Assembly (NCBI RefSeq): GCF_014633365.1
Contig: NC_068343.1
Location: forward strand, 26,567,307 to 26,631,306
Length of the DNA stretch: 64,000 nt
From: Diospyros lotus
Lineage: Eukaryota; Streptophyta; Magnoliopsida; Ericales; Ebenaceae
Reading direction: 5' to 3'
Shown here: one piece after another, positions 1-9,643 of the stretch
How positions within the stretch are numbered: position 1 is the first letter of the stretch
Layout: the number at the start of each line of letters is the position of its first letter
The notes under the pieces: generated by a model
What the model saw: the letters and a program-made list of their open reading frames with translations, nothing else
Databases searched by the model: none
What the model was told of the DNA's origin: nothing
Made by a program: the position numbers and the translations under genes

Positions 1-1151
1 TTACTATAATACATGGGATTTCCTTAACGCCCGTATAAATATTATAATCATTTGTACCATATGTCCTATCTTGGGGTTGGGGCGTTACAACGGTGATGTA
101 ACAGGTGTTTCAAGATCAGATGGTGACGTAATGGAGTGATGGATGGTTGACGTTAAGTAAAGTTCAGTGAGTAAGTAGTTATATTTTTAAAGTTTAGTGA
201 GTGTATGTTAAATTTACTTTTGCCACGTTGGAATCCGTTAGCATTTTCTGTTTGTAATATTTGACGAAATTGTAACGAGTGATAGATGGTTGACGTTGAA
301 TAAAGTTCAGTGAATAACTGGTTACAATTTAAAATTCAGTGACTAAATAATTATCACTTTAAAGTTCAATGATTGTTTATTAATTTTACCCAATACCCTT
401 GAAGCATTATTTTTTACCAAATCAATTCTTGAACTTTTTTAAAATAGTGAAGACACCTTCAATATGAAACAACATTAAAACTAAATAGAGATTATGATAA
501 TTTTAACATAATTAATTTTTCTTTTTTGCTAAATAAATGAGAAATGTGGGACAACCAACATAACAACATGCTCTAGGTGTGACCATGAGAATATTTTCTA
601 ACTAAGGAATGTCCAGTTTGATCCATAACTATTGTAATATACAATATTAGGTCATGTATCCATCATTTTTTTTTTTTGCATTATTGATTTGGGACATCTT
701 ACAAACAAGATGGGTTTAAGGTTTGAACCCCAAGCTTAAGAGATACTAGAGAACTCCCAAGCTGTTTGGCTATTACGATAGTGATAATTAATTTAATTAA
801 TATTGTCTTTTACTAATATGATGCCTTGAATATTTTAAAAAAGTTCATGAAATGAAATGTTGGAGATAAAGGCCCGACCCAAACTTTAGGGAGTGTGGTT
901 GTTTATAACGTTTAGGATGTTGTGACTAATTCAAAAGAGATTCAAGAATTCATTTGATAAAATTCAAGAAATGTTTAGACGAAAAACTTAAAATTTAAGA
1001 GGGCAATCGTGAATTTACCAAACATGTTTGTTTTGAAAGTAAAATAAGGGCTTTAGTGACAAATTAGAGCCCAATATTGGTCTAGACCAAAGATTTGGGC
1101 CGCAAATTCCGAAGAGAAGGAACCATGAAAAAGGTACTAATTGGAGAAAGT
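1..1151. other. AT-rich intergenic DNA with decayed repeat sequence
   Basis: No ORF with recognisable homology was found. Near position 75-90 a GGGGCGTTACA-like string resembles the 3' end of a Ty3/gypsy LTR, but no partner end was found, so this is weak. A tandem repeat inside it (about 121-400) is listed separately. The rest is low-complexity AT-rich sequence. Confidence 0.4.
121..400. repeat. Two-unit imperfect tandem repeat of about 130-140 bp
   Basis: Two diverged units, about 121-235 and 262-400, share the strings GATGGTTGACGTT and AAAGTTCAGTGA, with further internal copies of a (T)AAAGTTCAGTGA-like motif. The repeated phrase occurs in many plant genomes as a dispersed repeat. No terminal inverted repeat or target duplication could be fixed, so the element class is left open. 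Confidence 0.5.
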
Positions 1152-1159
1152 ATCGTTAC

Positions 1160-1718
1160 TAGGGGTGTGCACGGTGAGGTTTGGCCGGTCTGAACCATTT
1201 TCAGTAAGCCAAACTGCTGGTGCGATTTTTCGATCAAACCAGACCGCGGTCTGATTTGGGTGAGGCCAAACCATACCAAACCACACTGCATTTGCGGTCT
1301 GGTTTGGTGCAATTTACCATGGTTTGAAAATAACTATTGAAAATATATAATATATTATAAAAATATTAGATAGAATAATTATATATTATTATAAACTATT
1401 ATAATCTGTTGGTAATTATAATAGTTATATATTATTATAAACTTGTTATATATTATTATAAAAATATAGGGTGATTTTTATAATAATAAGGGTTGTAGGG
1501 GCTGTTGGGGTGATTTTTATAATAATATATTTTTTATATTTTCTTGGACTGTTCGGTTTAAAATTCAACCGCCAACTATACAAACTGCAAACCATGCAGT
1601 TTGTACAACCACCAAACCGTTTTGGACCGCAAAAAAAAAAAAAAGAAAAAAAAAAATCGACCGGTTCGATTTGGTTTGGTCGATTTTTGCGTTGCACTGG
1701 TTTTTCTGAACACCCCTA
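1160..1718. mobile_element. Non-autonomous hAT-type element, copy 1 (559 bp)
   Basis: The ends are inverted: TAGGGGTGTGCA on the left, and on the right the complement of TAGGGGTGTTCA. The flanks are a perfect 8-bp direct repeat, ATCGTTAC, at 1152-1159 and 1719-1726. An 8-bp target duplication with a short inverted terminus starting TAGGGGTG fits the hAT superfamily. The interior holds GGTTTGG/CCAAACC motifs in both orientations, so the transcript could fold on itself. It has no transposase ORF; the short ORFs across it come from these motifs and A-rich stretches. A second family member lies at 28180-28994. Confidence 0.85.
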
Positions 1719-1829
1719 ATCGTTACGATTGAATTAGACACGGAATTATATTTTAGGACTGTTCAGACTTTTCATTTTTTCTATTCTTCCAAGATCAAGA
1801 TTGTGAGATCGAGAGAGAGAGAGAGAGAG

Positions 1830-1881
1830 ATGAAGAGAATTCCCAGCATCAAATTCCCGCAAAGTCACCCAAAAATCTCAG
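1830..1881 (+). CDS. Possible first exon of a small mitochondrial protein gene (KGD4/MRPS36-like)
   Basis: An ATG directly after a GA-rich 5'-leader-like tract opens 17 codons reading MKRIPSIKFPQSHPKIS. It then meets an AG|GT plant-type splice donor, followed by a T-rich intron-like stretch. From memory, the peptide resembles the conserved start of plant homologues of the 2-oxoglutarate dehydrogenase E4 adaptor (KGD4, formerly mitochondrial ribosomal protein S36). The second exon was not found. Downstream DNA is taken over by an old LTR split by a young LARD, so the gene may be broken or may continue outside the window. Identification is tentative. Confidence 0.3.
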
Positions 1882-2001
1882 GTTTAGCTCTTGCCTCATG
1901 ATTCCCTTTTCTCGCTTTCTTTTCTTTTCTTTTGTTCTTGCTTGTTCTATCTGCTTTCTTTATATCTTATAATTGTTTGTTTCTTCTGCTTCATTCATAT
2001 G

Positions 2002-2802
2002 TAGATAATTAAATTGAGAAGTCCAAATTCTTATACACCACAAAACATTGACAAATAACTCATCATTCCTTAAAAACATGGACTGAACCAAGACTCCATT
2101 CGAGAGTTTAAACGTTTATTAACAATTTTTTCAAGAATGGCTATACAGAATACAAACAAAGGGCTAACATACTCCCTAACGTTAAGGTAGAAATTCAAGG
2201 ATCCAAGAACCCACAACAAACTAATTTGAGGCATCGCATTCAAAGGAAATAGAGCTACACAAACAGAAATCAATGAAAAGAATCTTATTATATCAAAAAG
2301 AATAAGAACTTGCCTCTTTTGCTGGAACCAAAAGAACTTGTTGCTCCAAAGCTGGAAATCCTCACTTCAAGTTAAGAAAAATGGGAAGAAAACAATGGAG
2401 AAGAGGAAGAGGAGGGAAAGGATGGCCGGTTGGGAGAGAAGGGGAAAGAGAGGGAAATGAGACAAGCAAAAGAAGGGGGCATGGGGAAGGTATGGGCTGC
2501 TATCAGCTCTCCAACCACCTCCTTGGCTAAATTACCATGATGCCCATCTCTTTTAAACACACATAAGGCCTTCATTAAATCCATTTTGGTCTTTTACCTC
2601 TTTTCCTTTTCTTTCCCATTTTCCTTTTTACTTATTAATATACACAAATTCATTTATAATAAATACCCATTTATGAAATTCCCATTTCACCCTTAACTCT
2701 ATCACACACAATAAACAAACCTCATGCCCTCATTAGATTTTTCATAATTCATTTTTTTTATTAACTAAAATACACAATTTTTTTATGCATATGGGCCCAA
2801 TG
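2002..2802 (-). mobile_element. Old Ty3/gypsy-type LTR, 3' portion (minus strand), split by a younger LARD
   Basis: Read on the minus strand together with 12045-12388, this forms one LTR-like sequence that starts TGTAATAACCCGC (right end at 12388). It continues through an AT-rich promoter-like part into a CT-rich leader-like part. The 9.2-kb LARD at 2803-12039 interrupts it and duplicated CAATG. The left boundary (near 2002) is uncertain and no target duplication was confirmed. Short minus-strand ORFs at 2070-2273 and 2372-2584 show no domain. Confidence 0.45.
2798..2802. repeat. 5-bp target site duplication, left copy (CAATG)
   Basis: CAATG directly precedes the left LTR terminus and is repeated at 12040-12044 after the right LTR. 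This defines 2803-12039 as one complete insertion. Confidence 0.9.
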
Positions 2803-3360
2803 TGTAACACCCCGTCTCGCCAGGCGTGTCACTATAAGGGTATTCCCGGGATTTCTTTTTTTTTCTCTTTAAGTTACACACGCGCGGTATTTCAAGAACA
2901 ATCTTCACATGCAGAAACAAAACCCCGCGAACCCCAGTCTTGCCCGTTTAACTATTAAGATCAATAATCTTAAACTAAACGAGTCTTAACACAACGCAGC
3001 GGATACACTAATACCAAAACACCATTGTATTTCCATAGCAAAAATACTTATTACAGATCAAATGATAAAATTGCTATTATACAACTGTTCATTTACAACC
3101 TGAAATACATACTAAAGCCTCCAAACGTTACAACGACTAACAAACTAAGCACCATTGGCCCTCAACCGGCCACATCCTTGCCTTCGCAGCAGTCCCTGGC
3201 TGGAACATTAAACGTTCCAGGGGCATAACCCAGATTAGATGATAAACATCTAAGTGAAGGCATGAAACAGTTATACAATGCATGAAAGACATACGAACAT
3301 GACATACTGTACGACTTCATGCAAGACATGTCTAACTCGAGATATCACCTTGACATACTT

Positions 3361-3509
3361 AATCCCTCGAATGTCCCACTGTGACACACGTTCACCTGGT
3401 CCAACGTTAATCCCTCGAGTGCACCGTCGTGACACCCGTTCACCTGGTTTAACATTATTCCCTCGAGTGCCCCAGTGTGACACCCGTTCACCTGGATTAA
3501 CATTGTCCC
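3361..3509. repeat. Three-unit tandem repeat inside the LARD LTR (about 49 bp)
   Basis: Three units begin near 3361, 3409 and 3459. Each has a TCCCTCGAGTG-like start and a GTGACACCCGTTCACCTGG-like end. The identical array is at about 10202-10350 in the other LTR. It lies downstream of the promoter in element orientation, so it should fall in R/U5 or leader RNA. Confidence 0.85.
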
Positions 3510-4440
3510 AATCTCAAGTAGACCTCATCCCGCCCCATACGGACCCAACGATGCAATTTAAATGATATGAAAATTACACGCCATGCACCAATAAAACAGT
3601 TAATGCAATGTAGCAAATATCGACACAATGATCATAAGCAAAAGCCTTGTAAAACAATCTATGTCTAGGAGGGTATAACCGCTCACTAGAACTCACCACA
3701 GGCACCTAAAAACACTTCCAAGACAAGGAAAAGTTGGAATCAAACCACTCACCTCGAATGTATTCAAATCGCCTCGATCCTCGTGTAATGCCTCGGTTTG
3801 CGTGCCAAATCCCAAATGCTTGAACTTATACTCAACCTCGAGCCATAATACTTCCTAAACACCATATTTAATTAAGGAAGCATTAAAATCCATTTTCCTC
3901 AATTTTCCATAATTTTCTCTATTTTCTCCCAATTTTCTCCTCGATAATTCCAAAATAATTATTTATTCAACTATTTTCTGAAATATTTCAACACAATAAA
4001 TCCTAAAATAATTAATTAAAAATAATGGAAGAAAAATACCAAAATGCCCCTATCACACGCGCCCTCACGCGCCTGGCGCGTGTCTGCGTGTGGGAGCTGG
4101 CGCGTGCAGCCACGCGCGTCGTCTTCTTCCTCAAGACCGATCACCGGCGGTTGCTCCGATGGCTACAAAACCGGTACCCCCTTGAAGCCCTTGGAGAATC
4201 GATCCAGATGGTACCATTTTTAGGCCGAAAGCTCGCCGGAAAATGGCCCAAACGGCCAGTTGCAGGTCCGGCGAGGCGGACCGCCTCGCTTCTTCGAACA
4301 GCCTCCAAACCTTGACGAAAATGCTCCAAATGCTCCAGAACCCTTCTAATCGATGTAAGGAGCAAAAGCCCCTTAACCACTCCCTTCGATTTGCTCCCCA
4401 TCGCGAGAAATTTGAATGTTAATTTTCGGCCAAAACCTAG

Positions 4441-4450
4441 GTTTTTATAG
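4441..4450 (-). promoter_or_regulatory. TATA-like box of the LARD LTR (left copy)
   Basis: The minus strand reads CTATAAAAAC just downstream of the conserved U3 and upstream of the GC-rich leader block. This is the expected place for the element promoter. The equivalent box in the 5' LTR is at 11283-11292 and would drive the element. Confidence 0.55.
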
Positions 4451-5197
4451 CGAACCTCCGGCCCATTTCCGGCCAATCAGCGACCGAGGCTTGGCTTACA
4501 AGTTTCCTAGCGCCGGATACTACCTCCCCCGAACCACCCTCGGCCGTCCCATCGCCTGAAACGACCTCCACGTGCGGCGGAAGGCGGCGGCCGAAATCCT
4601 TCTTGCGTTCACACTGTGCAGCTTTTGTTAATTTGCACTTTAGCCCCCCCTAATTTCATCAATTCTCAATTTGGCCCCTTCCTTAACACTCCTAATAAAT
4701 CCAATTATATCACCATGTCCCGCAAGTTTAGTACATCTCATTAGACCCTCGAAACTCCTGAAAAATTACCGTTTTGACCTCCCTCGGGTAAAATTAGAAA
4801 ATTGCACTTAGGCCCGATTGGTCAAATTGACCTTAAATCCATTTGATTCAACCCGAAATCGCTTAAGGGTTGTTCTACACATTAAATACTAGTCCTTGAC
4901 GCGCTCCGTTGATCTTCTGGACGTTTCCTACGTCGATTCGATTTTCTCAGCCCGATCGACAGCTGTACCGAAAACTGTTCCCGATCCCACTTCTTTCATC
5001 ACTAAAAATCATAATTCGAATCACTTGTCGATACTGTACAATTTTCTTTAGCTATCTAAGGTCCAGGTTACTCCCTCCGACTGATTTAATCATCTAAGAC
5101 TGCGTTAGTGTGTCCTAAAGCCTTATTCTTTTGATAATTCCACTTGTACCATTCATCAAATATCATCTATACTCTTAATAATTTCCCGGGTATTACA

Positions 5198-5212
5198 TTC
5201 TCCCCCTCTTTA
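5198..5212 (-). other. Polypurine tract of the LARD
   Basis: The minus strand reads TAAAGAGGGGGAGAA directly before the 3' LTR. This is the purine run that primes plus-strand DNA synthesis, and it fixes the element's direction as minus. Confidence 0.8.
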
Positions 5213-8200
5213 ATAAATTTCGTCCTCGAAATTTGGTCTGTGACAATTGCATCACCACCGGTGTTAATGATTCCCAAGTGTAATGCCCTATACACCATTC
5301 CTAATTCTTAATAATCATTCATAACTTTTATCTCCTTAGGGTTTGGGTTTATCAGACCCATTTATGATCTTCCAGAATATCCCGTTGTAGCTCTATACCT
5401 GCGGCTACACAAATCCCAAAATAATTTATAAAATCCAATATCACTTCTAACTGGGTCCTCAAAACCTATTTTATTTGACTAATAATTCTCCCAACCACTC
5501 TTATGTTAATGCATATGTCATGATCATGCAAAGATTGAACTAGCTTGGATGCCATTTTTGCACAGAATTTGATAACATTGAACTTACCCATCTGCCATTA
5601 TTGCACAAAAATTGATAACATTAAACTTACCCAGCTGTCATGATTGCACAGAAATTGATAACATTGAATGAACTCAACGTATCTTTCTCAATTATCATTA
5701 CCTTGGTTGCATATTAACTTTAAAAAAATAACTTCTTAGCCTCTTACAGCTGGTCATGCAAATTATCCATTTAGGTCTCTCAAAACACAATTTCTTTTAC
5801 TGGAACCCAACATCCTGACATGTTACTATTTCTCTTTCAAACACCATCCATCAATCAAATCAATTTATCTCAACATAGAATTCTCGTGTCGTTTCAATTT
5901 ATTGACAACATTCCCTTTTTATGTACGTCCATCACTTGATGATTCCTCAACCTAGTACCGCCAAATGCTTTACTTCAACTAAACGGTGCTTTCCATATTC
6001 TTCCACATGAGAAACAAAATTTTCTATTGAGTTAAACAAGATTCCTCTTATCCTTGATTCTTGGAATAGATTTAATCTCGTTCCTCCCTAGGCGATCTAC
6101 TTTTCATACTACTTCCTTAAATGAAAACCTTATTGAGTAACCTTTGATTCTTACCGAGTCTTTAACAACACCTAGCATAACTTTAATAGCTTGGCCTACT
6201 GTCTTTTAACCCAAATAAAATTTCCTTAGTGGAATTGGAAACTCACGTCTTCTTTTATAACAACTCACTCATGTTTTCTCAAAATCGCAACATGTTTCTT
6301 AGAAAGAGCAACACTTTTGTTTACTTACCAACATATAACTTACCACATCCCCTTGTTGATTTTGTCTCTTTTAAAGATCAACTCATGTTCCCAAGGGTAC
6401 CTAGGTATACTTATCATTGCTCCAACCTTTTTATATCACCAAAGGCAAGGTTTGAAACAACTAAATCGCAGCCAACTGCTAACAATTCCTAGGGTGTGTA
6501 ATATTAAATACACTAAACTAAGAGCCAAGTTGATAACAATAATTAAATTCCTCCCAAGGTGATATCTAGAAAACAATCGTCCCACATTTTCCTAATCAAC
6601 TTCACGACACATGTTTATACCAAGGATTACTTCATTCCTAGTTAGGAGCTACTTCGACCTAGGAGCATTATTACTGTTTCACCACAACCCTGAACTTCCC
6701 GAGTGTATTCATCACTTCTTAGTAACCTTACTTTACGAATTTCTGTCATGAACGTAATTATCCTAGAAGAATCCTTTACAAATCTTGTTAACAGCTTGCC
6801 AATCATTGTTTTGTCACTCGAGATTACTTTTCCTTTTGATTATCGACTACCATAATCCACATAGCAATTAACCTACTTAGGTCATCTTCCAATCCTTTAA
6901 CCTTTCCATAATGATTTAGGGATCCTACCACGATGCTCTAGTCCCTTGGAACTTGGACTCTAAACCATACGTAACATTCTCAGTGTTGCCCCAAACTTTG
7001 GCACCTGACTGTCTCCTCAGTTCACTGTGTTGCTCCGATTTGTAGGTATCACACCCCAAACCGCGAGCCAACCACCAGTCCTCTGCCTTGGTCCTTAGGC
7101 TCAGATCCATTGTTACAAACCAACACCAATGGTGTTATTGTTATGCTTAGAATTCCTCATTCTATCTCTGAGAGCTACAGTGGTTCTATTGGTACTAATC
7201 CAACTCCCTGATCTTTTGGATTCCTAATGTTCTTTTCCAGAGTAACACTCAATCGTATCGAGCACCCTTATCCTAACCATTCCTAAGACTTCGGATTTCT
7301 TTCTCACAATTTAATCTCTTTTACTTTCTAAATTGGTTACGCATGTGACGGAACCTCGCGCTCCTGTTGCTGCTCTTGCAGACGTTCATAATTTATCAAA
7401 CACTCCAACATCAATTGTATTTCCAGTTTATCATTTTTTTCTTTTAAACTTATACTAGATCGTTCAACCATATTCTCGTCACTGCCATATGCTTAATCTA
7501 TCACAAGATTGGTTTAGAAATTCCATTCTCCTTATATGTTTATTCCACGGTTGACTTTCAACTAACACTCACTCCATAGGTCATTATGTCAATCATTCCT
7601 ATTTCTTTGAAAATATTAGGATCAACTTTAATTTTGTTAAGACCTAATCCAATCCCAAGATATCCTTATGAGCTTAATCAAGCTTTAGCAAGCCTATCTC
7701 ATTGCTTGGTGCCTAAAAACCCAAGTTAGGACTTTTATAATTACGCCCTAGTCCTTGATAATGTTCGTGCTAATTATTTTTTTTTTTTCTGAGTTTGACT
7801 TTCTTAAATCGACTAGGGTCATTTCAAGCTTTAAGATAGCATCGTCTTCATAAGTTAAAATATCTTTTTATCTCCAAGTGTATACAGTACGCATAAATTT
7901 AACATCAAATCAAACTCGAAATTCGCTTATCAAAATTTTTCTAGTCTCCAGGATTCGTCCTAAATTACCAATCTTTATTTTATCAGTGATCTTTATATTG
8001 TTTGCAAACCCCATATATTCACATAAGATTTTATTCTGCAAATTCCCTATAAGTCAAAGATTCTTTCAGCTTCCAAGGAAAAATTCTAGTCCTCGAAGCA
8101 TGCGAAACTTTACGTTTTACATCCTAATAGCTTTCGGTCGTAACTTGATCCTAACTATAGCTGATTTACAGTCGATCCCTCTTTGTCTCGTAGTCACTAT

Positions 8201-9629
8201 TCAAAATTCCAAAATCCTAAATCACCAAGATTTCACTCAACAGGAAAATTCTCATTATAACCTAGAGCCTTTTATTCAAGAAAATTACTACCGAGAAATA
8301 CTTCTAAACACCTCAAACAAGGATTTGATCCTCAATTAGTTCCGATTCGCTTTTCTTGTCTGATCCTAAACTAATATTCTCGATATAGTTTCTTTTTTTT
8401 TTTTTTTCTATCATCTCCAAAAACTTCCATAAAACTTAAATCTACGCCTTAACTCTCTTTGTCCTTGAATAACATATGAAACCATACGACTCGTCCCTAT
8501 GAGTCGTTTTCTTAAGGTATTATTTCTTTATTATCTCTGTCATCAATTCCGATTTTTCTATCTCAATATCCCTACCAACACTTCTGGATTCCTAAAATCC
8601 TCAAGCTCTGTTCTCTAAAGCACTTATCGAATCATCCTGAGTTTCTTATCGGGTCGTTCCTTAGGATCCTCAATCTATACCAAGTCATTCTTTTCCTTGA
8701 ATCCTTATACCATTCGATCAAACCTGACTTACAATTAGGGTATGCCATATTAAACTAATCGTCCACAACTTGTTTCTTCTTAATAACCACCAGTTATCCC
8801 AACATTTAGTGAGATTGATTTTTAACTAATGATCTTCAATCTACGGTTTTCGATTCTTACGAATCCTCAGTTATGGTTTGTCGAACCAACCTTACATTCG
8901 ACCCATATTGTTTGATGCTAACTCCTAATCCAACGTTTCATCGCTCAGCAAAAATCTAGTATTCTTCAATTAATAATGTCAAAGACTTCAACCGACAAAC
9001 CCCCAAATCTCCAAGCAGGGATTTTATCTTTATGACCTATCGGCTCCCCTCCTCTAAGTCTCCGTTCGAGATTTTCACTAGTTAGCCCTAACTGAATCCG
9101 TTCTTCTTAAGTCCTCAATTTGGATATCTAACTTAACCTTAAGATCTTCAAGTCGTTTTTCTTTCCCACGCCCTTGACAGGTTCTCCTAATAATCTCCAT
9201 CGTTTCGATTATCTTTGTCAAGGCATGACACCACCATTATTTACCATGTCCCAAACGGGAGGGTACTAAGACAATTCACTAAGATTTTTCCGAAAGAGAT
9301 TTTATACTATACTTCAAGTTGTACCGGAATTACCAAAGTATTTATTCCTCAAAGGTTTTGGATCATATAACTCTTTTATTTCGACGACCCTCTTCACTAG
9401 CTTCCTAATTTCCAAAAGATGTGAATAGAACTTGTTCGTCTCCCCTTGACGCCGAAAGTATATTCAAATTGAAAACCTCAAATTTCACATTTCTAGAGTC
9501 TCCATACCATTTCGACTATGTTCCGAATGTCTCCTAAAATCCATAATCCCGTTCTAAGTTCTCATTCAATAGTTCTAATCATGCTAAATTCAACAACCTA
9601 ACCAAATCATCCTAGGGTTTTAACCTAGG
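5213..9629 (-). mobile_element. Coding-poor interior of the LARD
   Basis: About 4.4 kb contain no recognisable gag, protease, RT, RNase H or integrase motif on either strand. On the minus strand a short stretch (about 7345-7415) reads like a glutamine/glutamate-rich coiled coil, but it is too short to assign. ORFs such as 7878-8339 (+) are antisense and lack any domain. The part near 8960-9060 is similar to 33385-33450 in another LTR-linked remnant, so this non-coding interior is a family trait and not simple decay. Confidence 0.75.
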
Positions 9630-9641
9630 GCTCTGATACCA
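9630..9641 (-). other. Primer binding site of the LARD (tRNA-iMet type)
   Basis: The minus strand reads TGGTATCAGAGC, 2 bases inside the 5' LTR. It is complementary to the 3' end of plant initiator tRNA-Met, the usual minus-strand primer of plant Ty3/gypsy elements. Confidence 0.9.
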
Positions 9642-9643
9642 AT

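Larger units (their letters stand above)
2803..5197 (-). repeat. 3' LTR of the LARD (left copy, 2395 bp)
   Basis: The ends are TGTAACACCCCG and CCCGGGTATTACA, with TG/CA termini. Read on the minus strand it begins TGTAATACCCGGG and ends GGGGTGTTACA, the usual form in plant Ty3/gypsy elements. It contains a three-unit tandem repeat (3361-3509), a GC-rich CACGCGC block (about 4060-4120) and a TATA-like box. The short ORFs inside it (3025-3228, 3278-3565, 4025-4315) recur in the other LTR and are not genes. Confidence 0.93.

Noticed and set aside
3278..3565. ORF of 95 codons repeated at 10119-10406
   Set aside because: It is identical only because the LTRs are identical and it is built of the 49-bp tandem repeat.
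7878..8339. Plus-strand ORF of 153 codons inside the LARD interior
   Set aside because: It lies antisense to the element, has no recognisable domain and shows AT-rich composition typical of chance frames.
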